Source of the DNA: Schistocerca nitens
Lineage: Eukaryota; Arthropoda; Insecta; Orthoptera; Acrididae
NCBI RefSeq assembly: GCF_023898315.1
Contig: NC_064614.1
Span: 499,302,109-499,366,108 of the forward strand
Reading direction: 5' to 3'
Length of the DNA stretch: 64,000 nucleotides
Part shown: positions 30,410 through 41,099 of the stretch, piece after piece
Layout of the letters: every line of letters starts with the position of its first letter
How positions within the stretch are numbered: the stretch's first letter is position 1
Position numbers and translations under genes: made by a program
Notes under the pieces: generated by a model
Told to the model about the DNA's origin: nothing
Databases searched by the model: none
Seen by the model: the letters and a program-made list of their open reading frames with translations, nothing else

Positions 30410-31500
30410 ATCGAATGGTGGCACAGTCTGCCACGGTGCACTTTTCATAGTCCCTTCAGCAGCGCAGGTCGCTGGATAAACTCAAAGTAAACTCGCACTC
30501 ACACCTGTAGCAGCTCTTTAGTCCACATTCCCACCACACAAGAAGATATTGTATTAATTATGAATATTTTATAAGATGCCTTGAAAGTCCAATAAGATAA
30601 TTATCGCAAATAGCTACAGATACTCTATCTGAAATAACAACCCTGCTATTATTGTGCACTGTAACGTATTAAATGTTAAAGATCAGGTAATAGTTTGGAA
30701 GTCTGTGACAAAAAAGGGTAACTATTTTATACTACTTGGTGTTTTAATATGTTTTTATGGACGATTTAACAAACAAAAGCCAATTATCAAAAAGGTTGGA
30801 TTTTGGGACGTGCAATACCCACACAGTTTCAAACCTGTCATAAAATGAAATGTCAGTTAACTACCTTACACCAGTTAAAACTGTTTGTGTGCTTATTAAA
30901 AATATAAATTATTGATATAAATAGCAAGCTGTATACTAGTCAAATAATATGCATTCTAACGAATGTTAATAATAATAGCAATACTGCGTTGTAAATCTTA
31001 AAAAAAAATTATGTTGATAATAGATTTTTGTTTATTTTAAATAATCAGCTGAGAAAAAAGTACTATATAAATAAAAAACTTAGAATAAAAAGTAGGAAAT
31101 CTTAGGTGCGGCCGGTATCGAGCGCTCATTTTCACATTCGAATCCCAAAAAATTGGTTTCGTAATTTTTTTTATAATAATATGACGAGAAACGAAGCAAA
31201 AGACAGAGGTATCGCAGAGTATCAATTGGTTGCACTACATAAATTTTTGACTCACTTGGGACGTTGCTGACGGCGTTAGCTCCTGTTCGGTGCTTGTTGA
31301 CTTATCATCAATTTGTATTGCAAACAATGCACAAAAAAACGTTTTAGCTAGCATAAAGTAGCTTCGGAACATTACATTTTACGACACGTTTGTATGTGCT
31401 TGGGGGTCGCATGCTCCACAATCCAAACTTTTTGATGATAGCATTTTGTTTTTTAAGTAGTCAACAACAACATATAAAACACCTTGTAGTACAGTAGATC
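30410..31500. other. Unassigned AT-rich sequence
   Basis: Mostly AT-rich with no recognisable coding or repeat signal; small ORFs lack domains. Confidence 0.5.
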
Positions 31501-31504
31501 TGAT

Positions 31505-31735
31505 GAGCGCTGTCAGCAAGTGAGGTGCATTCAGCCCTTGTGAGGAAAACTGAGGAGCTACTTGATTGAGAAGTAGCGGCTCCGGTCATGAAAACTGACA
31601 ACGGCTGGGAAAGCAGTGTGCTGACCACATACCCCTCCATATCCGCATCCAGTGACCCCTGTCGGCTGAAGATGACACGGCGATCGATCGGTACCGTTGG
31701 GTCTTCAGAAGACTTGTTCCTACGGAGTTTTATTA
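31505..31735 (+). mobile_element. 5S-rRNA-derived SINE, 5'-truncated
   Basis: The body GAGGAGCTACTTGATTGAGA, TAGCGGCTCCGGTCATGAAA and GTGTGCTGACCACATA matches, in reverse orientation, the bodies at 37388, 42900 and 43634. The 5S-like 5' part is absent here; the copy starts near GAGCGCTGTCAGC. Confidence 0.8.
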
Positions 31736-32014
31736 TTGTCTCGGATGTCTCCTTTGGGTCTTCTGGCTAAGATGAATCTGTTTTGCTTTCTAACATTGAG
31801 ACTCTTATAAACGATACGACAAAGCTTAAGGCCACTTCCTGACTTTAAAATACAGTATTAAGTAGAACAGAAATATGCAGTAAGAAAACATTAATAAAAC
31901 TCTTTTGCTTTGGCTAAGTCAAAAGAACGTTTTTTCGTATTGAAAGTGAAAAAAGAACGTTTCTTGTTTTCAAAAATACTTAGTTCATGATTCAGTACAA
32001 TTTCCTATCTTAAA

Positions 32015-32270
32015 AAAATACTTTGTGTTCTGCCTTACGACAGGTCGTGTCACGGGGGAAGCCTCGTCAGAGAGGTCCTCCGCATGAGCGTATAGGGAGG
32101 TGATTCTACTGGTAGTTTCCCGTTGCCTTCCACTGATGATGATGTAATGATAATGAGGACAACACAACGCCCAGTCCCTGAGCGGAGGAAATCTCCGACC
32201 CAGCCGGGAATCGAACCCGGGCCCCTTGGCGTGACAGACCGCCGCGCTGGCCAGTCAGCTATCGAGGCGG
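32015..32270 (-). mobile_element. SINE-3, minus strand
   Basis: Flanked by CCTATCTTAAA (32004-32014) and CTATCTTAAA (about 32275-32284). The tRNA-like head is at the right (B-box complement GGGAATCGAACCCGGGC at about 32202-32218), the tail at the left with TGATGATGATG. Confidence 0.85.
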
Positions 32271-32399
32271 ACTTCTATCTTAAAGTTACATCAAAAAATT
32301 TGTTATAATTTCCCTTCTAGTTTTCGGCCTTTGACGTTAAAGAGAGTTGCCTTGCAATGTGCATTCAGAACTCCTTGTTACTTTTGGTTACTTCTGAGA

Positions 32400-33575
32400 C
32401 AAAGTAGCGATCGTGTGAGACCCAACTCACTTTATTTGTTCATGAGACCCAGAAAATATTAGATACAGGCTCCCAGGTAGATGCTATTTTCCTCGACTTC
32501 CGGAAGGCGTTCGATACAGTTCCGCACTGTCGCCTGATAAACAAAGTAAGAGCCTACGGAATATCAGACCAGCTGTGTGGCTGGATTGAAGAGTTTTTAG
32601 CAAACAGAACACAGCATGTTGTTATCAATGGAGAGACGTCTACAGACGTTAAGGTAAGCTCTGGCGTGCCACAGGAGAGTGTTATGGGACCATTGCTTTT
32701 CACAATATATATAAATGAGCTACTAGATAGTGTCGGAAGTTCCATGCGGCTTTTCGCGGGTGATGCTGTAGTATACAGAGAGGTTGCAGCATTAGAAAAT
32801 TGCAGCGAAATGCAGGAAGATCTGCAGCGGACAGGCACTTGGTGCAGGGAGTGGCAACTGACCCTTAACATAGACAAATGTAATGTATTGCGAATACATA
32901 GAAAGAAGGATCCTTTATTGTATGATTATATGATAGCGGAACAAACACTGGTAGCAGTTACTTCTGTAAAATATCAGGGAGTATGCGTGCGGAACTATTT
33001 CAAGTGGAATGATCGTATAAAATTAATTGTTGGTAAGGCGGGTAGCAGGTTGAGATTCATTGGGAGAGTCCTTAGAAAATGTAGTCCATCGACATAGGAG
33101 GTGGCTTACAAAACACTCGTTCGACCTATACTTGAGTATTGCTCATCAGTGTGGGATCCGTACCAGGTCGGGTTGACGGAGGAGATAGAGAAGATCCAAA
33201 GAAGAGCGGCGCGTTTCGTCACAGGGTTATTTGGTAACCGTGATAGCGTTACGGAGATGTTTAGCAAAGTCAAGTGGCAGACTCTGCAAGAGAGGCGCTC
33301 TGCATCGCGGTGTAGCTTGCTCGCCAGGTTTCGAGAGGGTGCGTTTCTGGATGAGGTATCGAATATATTGCTTCCCCCTACTTATACCTCCCGAGGAGAT
33401 CACGAATGTAAAATTAGAGAGACTGGAGCGCGCACGGAGGCTTTCCGGCAGTCGTTCTTCCCGCGAACCATACGCGACTGGAACAGGAAAGGGAGGTAAT
33501 GACAGTGGCACGTGAAGTGCCCTCCGCCACACACCGTTGGGTGGCTTGAAGAGTATAAATGTGGATGTACATTTA
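32400..33575 (+). pseudogene. LINE-alpha reverse transcriptase, longest copy
   Basis: One frame gives CETQLTLFVHETQKIL, AIFLDFRKAFDTVPH (RT motif A with its Asp), SSGVPQESVMGPLLF (motif B), then FAGDAVVY where the family has FADD. It continues with WQLTLNIDKCN, LRFIGRVLRKC, LVRPILEYCSSVWDPYQ, IQRRAARFVTG and LLPPTYTSRGD, to a stop at about 33497. A TAG at 33095-33097 interrupts before EVAYKTL. The first catalytic Asp of FADD is Gly, so the enzyme would be inactive even without the stop. The 3' UTR ends near 33575 with GTAGA repeats. CR1/Jockey-like clade, exact clade uncertain. Confidence 0.9.
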
Positions 33576-33739
33576 GATGTAGACTGGATCCCCAGGGGCA
33601 CTGTCTTCGTTTGCGGGATGCTTCCGTGCTCCACATTGCAACGCAACCGTGGAGAGCTGCTTCCGCGGCGAGCAATCTGCTGGAGGTGTCCCATTTCCAG
33701 GGTGCTGCGTACGTATGTCCCGTTGAGCGAAAAGCAGCG

Positions 33740-34025
33740 GACACGGCTCCGTGAGTTCCGTTTGCAGGCGCGTCCGTCACGTCACGGGGCGATGCCAGGA
33801 ATAGCGAGCAGCGAGCGGCGGCCGGCGACTAGCGAGCGCGCCACGGGCTGCGGCCACAAGCTGCCTCTGCCGGCCGCACGACGACAGGCAACTGGGCCGA
33901 AGCCTCCCAGCCGAGATCGCGACGAGGTAAGCAGCAGCCGCCGCACCATTACGTTAACGAGCTGCGCGCCGCCAGGCGTGTACCTGCTGTCCGTAGAAAG
34001 CAAAGGGAGGCCGCTCAGTGCTTAA
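33740..34025. promoter_or_regulatory. GC-rich, CpG-dense island
   Basis: About 280 bp of GC-rich sequence rich in CpG, GCGAGC and GGCCG words. ORFs in several frames (up to 34025 on plus, 33782-34003 on minus) have no domain. GAGGTAAGC at about 33924 resembles a splice donor, so a first exon is possible but unproven. Confidence 0.3.
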
Positions 34026-34354
34026 AGTGTGCTCAACAGCGCAGTAACAGACGGAGTGCAAAAATCTAGTCGATAAGCGTGGGGATCGCAGTATTTCTGG
34101 AGGAAATTACCTCATTTAGGGAGACCGTTAGAAAATTAATTTAGGATGACCAAAATGGGATTCATACCGCATATCTCTCGAATACAGATGCAGAGTCTTA
34201 ACCAAAACACCGACCTGCTCGATGAGGGCCTGTATACGCAATTCTCTGAGGAGTTATCATTATATTTATTCAATGATAATTTCTTCAAAGTTCCCGTAAT
34301 ATCAAATTCATACTGATGTATTTTTTGTCTCTTAGACTCTACTTCGGGTGAAAC

Positions 34355-34540
34355 GTGATCGAGCGGTTCTAGGCGCTTCAGTCGGGAACCACGCGACCGC
34401 TACGGTCGCAGGTTCGAATCCTACCTCGGGCATGGATGTGTGTGATGTCCTTAGGTTAGTTAGGTTTTAGTAGTTCAAAGTTCTAGGGGACTGATGACCT
34501 CAGGTGTTTAATGCAATAGTGCTTAGAGTCATCTGAACCA
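34355..34540 (+). mobile_element. SINE-1, 5'-truncated, 12-bp TSD
   Basis: TTCGGGTGAAAC flanks at 34343-34354 and 34541-34552. The first ~15 bp of the family are missing; A and B boxes are recognisable. Confidence 0.94.
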
Positions 34541-34774
34541 TTCGGGTGAAACATGAACATAACATTCGTTTTGATGAACATGCAGACGCCTCAAAAACCA
34601 GCCTGTCAGATGGGCTCACTGAAACTGGGCCTCCTGAGAACATTATCTTCATCCAACTCATAATTCACTCTCGCTGTCAGCCAACAGCGAACTTTAAACG
34701 CTCCACGCATTCTCCCTAGTACAAGATTGACACTGCATACACTAAAATTGGAATGATATTAACAAGATGTTGCC

Positions 34775-35040
34775 GTAGGGGCCTAGTGAGCAGAGGACTA
34801 GATTTTGGCCCTGCAGGTTCCGGGTTCAACCCAGGATAGGTGCGACGAGTTTAGCTCGTTGCAGTCCCTCCAAGATGGTCCCACGTGTAGTCAGCCTGCT
34901 ATCGAATGAGTTCTGGGGTAAAAGGCGACCAGGGCGATGAGTCCGTGACTCTATTCCTCTTAGTGCCGCAGCGAAGAGGGGCTGTATTCTATCTAGTTAG
35001 TCCAATAATCGTGACACGGTCTTTTTTTTTTTTTTTTTTC
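34775..35040 (+). mobile_element. Probable tRNA-derived SINE of another family
   Basis: GGCCTAGTGAGCAGAGGACT resembles an A box region and GGGTTCAACCC a B box about 50 nt later. A body and a T-rich stretch (about 35022-35039) follow. No second copy is in the window and no TSD was defined, so this is tentative. Confidence 0.5.
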
Positions 35041-35692
35041 AAGGATAGCTCGTGATATCGTGATGGTTCAGGTGGCTCTGAGCACTGTGGGACTTAACAT
35101 CTGAGGTAATCAGTCTCGTCTACGTCTACGTGATTACTCTGCTATTCACAATTAAGTGCCTGGCACAGGGTTCTCTGAACCACCTTCATGCTGTCTCTCA
35201 ACCGTTTCACTCTCGAACGGCACGCGGGAAAAACGAGCACCTGATTTCTCTTATTTTATTGTGATGATCATTTCTCCCTATGTAGGTAGGTGCCAACAGA
35301 ATGTTTTCGCAATCGGAGGAGGAAACTGGTGATTGAAATTTCATGAGAAGATACCGTCGCAACGAAAAACGCCTTTGCTTTAATGATTGCCACTCCAATT
35401 CACGTATCATGTCTGTGACACTACCTCCCCTATTTCGCGATAATACAAAACGAGCTGCCCTTCTTTGTACTTTTTCGATGTCATCCGTCAGTCCCACCTG
35501 ATGCGGATCCCACACCGCACAGCAATACTCAAGAATAGGGCGGACAAGCGTAGTGTAAGCAGTCTCTTTGGTAGACCTGTTGCACTTTCTAAGTGTTCTG
35601 CCAATGAATCGCAGTCTTTGGTTTGCTCTACCCACAATATTATCTACGTGATCGATCCAATTTAGGTTATTTGTAATTGTAATCCCTAAGTA

Positions 35693-37033
35693 CGAGGGCA
35701 GTTCAATAAGTAATGCAACACATTTTTTTTTCTGAAACAGGGGTTGTTTTATTCAGCATTGAAATACACCAGGTTATTCCCCAATCTTTTAGCTACACAA
35801 CACTATTTTTCAACGTAATCTCCATTCAATGCTACGGCCTTACGCCACCTTGAAATGAGGGCATGTATGCCTGCACGGTACCATTCCACTGGTCGATGTC
35901 GGAGCCAACGTCGTACTGCATCAATAACTTCTTCATCATCCGCGTAGTGCCTCCCACGGATTGCGTCCTTCATTGGGCCAAACATATGGAAATCCGACGG
36001 TGCGAGATCGGGGCTGTAGGGTGCATGAGGAAGAACAGTCCACTGAAGTTTTGTGAGCTCCTCTCGGGTGCGAAGACTTGTGTGAGGTCTTGCGTTGTCA
36101 TGAAGAAGGAGAAGTTCGTTCAGATTTTTGTGCCTACGAACACGCTGAAGTCGTTTCTTCAATTTCTGAAGAGTAGCACAATACACTTCAGAGTTGATCG
36201 TTTGACCATGGGGAAGGACATCGAACAGAATAACCCCTTCAGCGTCCCAGAAGACTGTAACCATGACTTTACCGGCTGAGGGTATGGCTTTAAACTTTTT
36301 CTTGGTAGGGGAGTGGGTGTGGCGCCACTCCATTGATTGCCGTTTTGTTTCAGGTTAGAAGTGATGAACCCATGTTTCATCGCCTGTAACAATCTTTGAC
36401 AAGAAATTGTCACCCTCAGCCACATGACGAGCAAGCAATTCCGCACAGATGGTTCTCCTTTACTCTTTATGGTGTTCGGTTAGACAACGAGGGACCCAGC
36501 GGGAACAAACCTTTGAATATCCCAACTGGTGAACAATTGTGACAGCACTACCAACAGAGATGTCAAGTTGAGCACTGAGTTGTTTGATGGTGATCCGTCG
36601 ATCATCTCGAACGAGTGTGTTCGCACGCTCCGCCATTGCAGGAGTCACAGCTGTGCACGGCCGGCCCGCACGCGGGAGATCAGACAGTCTTGCTTGACCT
36701 TGCGGCGATGATGACACACGCTTTGCCCAACGACTCACCGTGCTTTTGTCCACTGCCAGATCACCGTAGACATTCTGCAAGCGCCTATGAATATCTGAGA
36801 TGCCCTGGTTTTCCGCCAAAAGAAACTCGATCACTGCCCGTTGTTTGCAACGCACATCCGTTACAGACGCCATTTTAACAGCTCCGTACAGCGCTGCCAC
36901 CTGTCGGAAGTCAATGAAACTATACGAGACGAAGCGGGAATGTATGAAAATATTCCACAAGAAATTTCCGGTTTTTTCAACCAAAATTGGCCGAGAAAAA
37001 AAAAGTGTTGCATTACTTATTGAACTGCCCTCG
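35693..37033 (-). mobile_element. mariner-M element, 1341 bp, nearly intact
   Basis: The terminal repeats CGAGGGCAGTTCAATAAGTA are identical at both ends over at least 28 bp, with TA at 35691-35692 and 37034-37035. The transposase is on the minus strand. This is the best-preserved of four mariner-M copies (10384, 19560, 52305). Confidence 0.96.
35803..36873 (-). pseudogene. mariner transposase, single frame with two TAA stops
   Basis: From ATG at 36873 (MASVTDVRCKQRA) one frame of 357 codons runs to 35803 with only two breaks, TAA at 36460-36462 and TAA at 36355-36357. The N-terminal DNA-binding region has IHRRLQNVYGDLAV, STVSRWAKR and DDRRITIKQLSAQL. The catalytic acids are TGDETW, LLLHDNARPH and PYSPDLAPSDFHMF, with 34 residues between the last two (DD34D, mariner). 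The C-terminus is NGDYVEK. No frameshift was seen, so inactivation is recent or slight. Confidence 0.94.
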
Positions 37034-37387
37034 TATTTAGTTGAATTTAGAGCCTTCAGATTTGTGTGACTTATCGCGTAATCGAAATTTAGCGAATTTC
37101 CTTTAACACTCATGTGAATAACTTCGCACTTTTCTTTATTCAGGGTCAATTACCACTTTTCGCACCATACAGATATATTATCTAAATTCGCTAGAACTTA
37201 GAACTACTTAAACCTAACTAATCTAAGGACATCACACACATCCATGGCCGAGGCAGGATTCGAACGTGCGACCGTAGCAGTCCAGACTGAAGCGTCTAGA
37301 ATCGCTCGGTCGCAGCGGCCAGCTCGTGATATCGTGAAGTGTTACTAATTTTTGCTAAGCCGAACATAGCGCGTCCAGTTACTTATA

Positions 37388-37731
37388 AAGGTTTTCGTCA
37401 TAACTCCGTCCGAACAGGCCTCGGAAGGTCCAACGGTACCGACCGACTGCGTGTCATCCTCTGCCGATGGGCGTCACTGGATGCGGATGGAGGAGAATGT
37501 GGTCTGTACGCCGCTCTCCGTTGTCAGTTTTCGTGACCGGCGCCGCTACTTATCAATCAAGTAGCACCTCAGTCGGCATCACAAGGGTTCAGTGCATCCC
37601 GCTTGGCAACGGTGCTCGGCAGACCCCGAAGGTGACCCATCCAAGTGCTAGCCAAGCCCAGCAGCGCCTAACTTCGGTGATCTGACGAGAATCGGCGTTG
37701 CCATTGTCGCTTGGCCGTTGGATTCTTGTCA
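37388..37731 (-). mobile_element. 5S-rRNA-derived SINE, near full length
   Basis: Read on the minus strand from 37731, it begins CCAACGGCCAAGCG and contains GATCACCGAAGTTAGGC and ACTTGGATGGGT, in 5S rRNA order and spacing. A non-5S body with GTAGCGGCGCCGGTCACGAA follows. The internal promoter of 5S would drive pol III transcription in the parent element. Confidence 0.88.
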
Positions 37732-37739
37732 TAATGCGA

Positions 37740-38470
37740 AGCCGATATACACGCTGAACATTAACAAAACCGAAACTGCAAGGACGCATTCCTGGCTGGA
37801 AATGGAGGAAAAAACAATTATTCGGAAATACGTCGTCGACGCAGTATATGGCGCTGATGAATGTTCCTCTGAACACGTGCCGTGTCTTCCTTGTGTGTTC
37901 CAGGCTGTGTGACTGACGCAGCGCACTGTAAACAGCTGAATGGCCCGGTATTCATGTCGGGAACAAGCCGAGATTGTGTTTGTGTGCGGCCAAGCGGTCG
38001 AGAGGCAGCATGACTATACCATAAAAAGTATCTTCACAGACATCATCCACATCAAACAGCATTTCAAGCCCTCTTTGGGCGTCTGTGTGATCATGGGGCC
38101 TTTGAGTAGGACGAACGAACTGAGAGGTGGCAGACGTCGCGTAAACCACAGTTAGAAAACGGGGTTCTACAGGCCCCAGGAAATAGCCCGGCAACGTGGT
38201 GTTCGCCAAAGTACGATTATGTGTATCCTGCATGACAACCGCTACTATCCCTACCACCTGCAATCCCATGGAGGCCACTTTGAACATCTGTTGTGACGTG
38301 GATGCGGTGCAGCTCTGTACTGTGTTCTGGAACGATTTGTTGTTTCACGCACACCGTCCATTTCCGGGAAAATGTTTATAGGACTTTTTCCCTCCATTTC
38401 CAGTCAGGAATCCGTCACTGCAGTTCGTCGGTTTTATTAATATTCACATTGTACATTTTATGTACGTCTC
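37740..38470. mobile_element. Foldback element with ~65-bp inverted arms
   Basis: About 37760-37815 (AACATTAACAAAACCGA, CATTCCTGGCTGGAAATGGA) is matched in inverted orientation at about 38385-38450 (TCCATTTCCAGTCAGGAATC, TCGGTTTTATTAATATT). Exact ends and TSD could not be set. The interior codes for nothing recognisable. Probably a MITE-like DNA element. Confidence 0.6.
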
Positions 38471-39160
38471 ACGTGATAATGTGCATTACTTTTTGTGTAA
38501 GTAATTAAAAAAAAGAGTAGAAAATGCCAGGAACGATACGAGTACTGACTACCTTCTTCTCGGAGCGGTTCAAATTCCATAGTAGGTCAATGATGCTATA
38601 ATAATAATCAAGGGCCAAACCTTCACTCACTGAAAAGCTGACTATTTCCTAAAATACCTGTAGCAGGAGGTAAATGATATCGCAAGACGTTAGGATGCCT
38701 TAGGGGCTCTTTACTGAGAGATTATAACCTCCTCCTCGCTGATCCTAATAGCAAGACTTTTTTACCTACATGTAACACAAATTCAGTCTCAACAAAAGTT
38801 GTTTTGTTTTATTTGGCTGGAGAACAACCAGTAATTGCGTTCAGATCTGATTCGTCAATAATTTTAATTAAATGTGATAATTAGTTAGATGATCCGTTGT
38901 CGGAGATGATGTGAAATTCAGTGAAGCGGACAATGGGAGTTATGACAGACAGCTTTTATAAGGTGAGAGTCATTTTACAGGTGAGGGATGTGGAGTAATA
39001 GGACTACAGGCAAGAAAGAGACTCAGTTTGTCGGTAGTAGAGACGGAGGTCAGAAATTAGAAGATACACGGAGGTGTTTTCCTTTAATATCATCGGCATT
39101 GTCTTAAAGAATTAAGACTACATTTGTGATACTTGTTCGATAACCATGGTTACTTCTGTA
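38471..39160. other. Unassigned non-coding sequence
   Basis: No gene or repeat family was recognised. Confidence 0.5.
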
Positions 39161-39163
39161 GAT

Positions 39164-39363
39164 GCCGGCCGCGGTGGTCGTGCGGTTCTAGCGCTGCAGT
39201 CCGGAACCGCGGGACTGCTACGGTCGCAGGTTCGAATCCTGCCTCGGGCATGGATGTGTGTGATGTCCTTAGGTTAGTTAGGTTTAAGTAGTTCTAAGTT
39301 CTAGGGGACTAATGACCACAGCAGTTGAGTCCTGTAGTGCTCAGAGCCATTTGAACCATTTTT
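39164..39363 (+). mobile_element. SINE-1, plus strand
   Basis: Full length with A and B boxes. It combines the CTGCAG head and AGCAGTTGAGTCC tail of subfamily a with the TTTAAGTAGTTC middle of subfamily b. Only a short flank match (TAGAT) was found. Confidence 0.92.
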
Positions 39364-39591
39364 TTAGATACATTGCCTACGCTTCATTCTCAATTGAGAA
39401 TTTTGACGGTCTTGAAAATTTCGATAACGTATTTTTAGTCGATGATCTACACTTCCGTAACGGGTGGTTAAACACGTAAAAGATCTTTAAATGTCTTATA
39501 TTCGTCATTATTTAACTTGAATGAGGGGCGACTAAGTAATGTTATGTTTCAGTGAATAACATCGTTATTATACGGAGAGTGTACAGAACGG

Positions 39592-39592
39592 A

Positions 39593-39641
<49 letters not shown>
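39592..39641. repeat. (GT)n microsatellite
   Basis: Nearly pure GT run. Confidence 0.97.
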
Positions 39642-39643
<2 letters not shown>

Positions 39644-39644
39644 T

Positions 39645-40835
39645 AAGTGTGTGGGTGCACTATGATTCGTTCGTATTTGCATTAAGTGTATAAAGAGGCT
39701 AAGTGCCATATTTAGGAAAGATAAGATATTTCATTAGGAATGTGCTGTTAGCCCATCAAAATGGCAATGGCGAGTGTTGGAGGGTGCAATCATGAGGACC
39801 TCCAGGTGGCAGTGCGGCCGAGTCCTCTGACTCGTACCTATGAAAGAACCGCTGCTATTTGTTTGATTGTTGAGTTTCCTCGTCATAAGAACGCGGAACA
39901 AGAATCTGATAGTAACATTTCTTTGCCTCTTGTTCGAAACATTGGAACAGTTGCTTTTGTCGTTGCAGCTCTGCTGTCGTCTTAACAGAGTGAAGAATGG
40001 TAGTCACGAAGGCCTTTATACCAGGCGATTTAGGTATATTGGAGAAGGATCTTTACATTGTTAAATCATTTAAAGTCATTTACACACATGGCAAAAATTT
40101 ATTATATGTCCAGTTCTTATAATTACAGGTTGCACCTGTACTTTGTGTCATCATCAAGTATCACTGTTAACCCTCTGCTCCGTAATGTCGCATCGAATAG
40201 ATCGCGTCTGCAGATAGGCAACCCACTGAAAAACTTGGAGAGCGAGCTGCTGTCACGCCTTCGCGGACAGTTAGTGTCAATGAATTTCATGCACGTATTC
40301 ATACTTGTCGCGTAACAAACGGTTCCCATAATGAGTACCTGTAACGCGCATTACAAACCTGTACAGACACTCTATCCACTATGTGTGTCTGACTTCTATA
40401 CGCCATGTTTTTGCGGAGTCGTCTTCTGACACCCAGGAGACCCTATGAATATCTCCATCCCTCCCCGCATGGGAAAAAGAAATTGCGAGAAATAGCTTTT
40501 TTTCATATTGTTACTTCTGCCTACGACATTAATTGAAATAGCTGTACATTTATGGCTTTTATTTCGAAAAAAATTGTTAGTGAAAATGGCTATAAAAAAT
40601 CTGTAGTTTCCAAAGCCATCACCAGCATCATATATGAGCCATGAGATTTATGCAGGGTAGTATATTGTCTATAAGAGTCGTTTGGAGATAAAAGCACTTG
40701 AATTATATCAGAACACCGGAAGCTTTTTCTACATTACAGTTACTTGCAAACGGAAAAAATGCTCTTGACTCCCTAGATGCCCCGGAAAGAACACTACGGT
40801 CTTTGGTCTCTGAAATGTAGTTGCGGCGCACAACA
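39645..40835. other. Unassigned non-coding sequence
   Basis: Small ORFs at 39761-39985 and 40058-40315 lack domains. No repeat family was recognised. Confidence 0.5.
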
Positions 40836-40848
40836 GATATCACAGTTC

Positions 40849-41019
40849 AAAAATGGTTCAAATGGCTCTGAGCACTATGGGACTTAACATCTGAGGTCAT
40901 CAGTCCCCTAGAACTTAGAACTACTTAAACCTGCCCGAGGCAGGATTCGAACCTGCGACGGTATCAGTCGCGCGGTTCCAGATTGAAGCGCCTAGAGCCG
41001 CCCCGCCACACCGGCCGGC
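40849..41019 (-). mobile_element. SINE-1, minus strand, internally deleted
   Basis: GATATCACAGTTC at 40836-40848 and GATATGACAGTTC at 41020-41032 form a 13-bp TSD with one difference. About 30 bp between the body and the B box are missing. Confidence 0.92.
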
Positions 41020-41099
41020 GATATGACAGTTCTAACGAACGTTGTAGCTTTGATAAATGTCAGTGTTTGTATTCTGATCAGTTCTAGCACACTCTAAGA

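Larger units (their letters stand above)
35112..37190 (-). pseudogene. LINE-alpha copy inserted in SINE-1, itself split by mariner
   Basis: The minus-strand frame 35207-35635 gives RLRFIGRTLRKC, LVRPILEYCCAVWDPHQ, IEKVQRRAARFV and LLAPTYIGRNDH without stops. The 3' end with ACGTAGAC repeats is at about 35112. Upstream coding sequence resumes beyond the mariner as TLNKEKCEVIHM (about 37080-37149). It is 5'-truncated at about 37190. Confidence 0.9.
35064..37320 (-). mobile_element. SINE-1 (outer shell of a three-level nest)
   Basis: The tail (35064-35111) and body/head (37191-37320) of one minus-strand SINE-1 are separated by 2.1 kb. AGCTCGTGATATCGTGA flanks the whole at 35047-35063 and 37321-37337; a few outer bases may belong to the SINE end. 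LINE-alpha occupies the gap. Confidence 0.93.

Noticed and set aside
33537..34025. 162-codon plus-strand ORF
   Set aside because: Begins in the LINE-alpha 3' UTR and ends in a GC-rich island; no domain.
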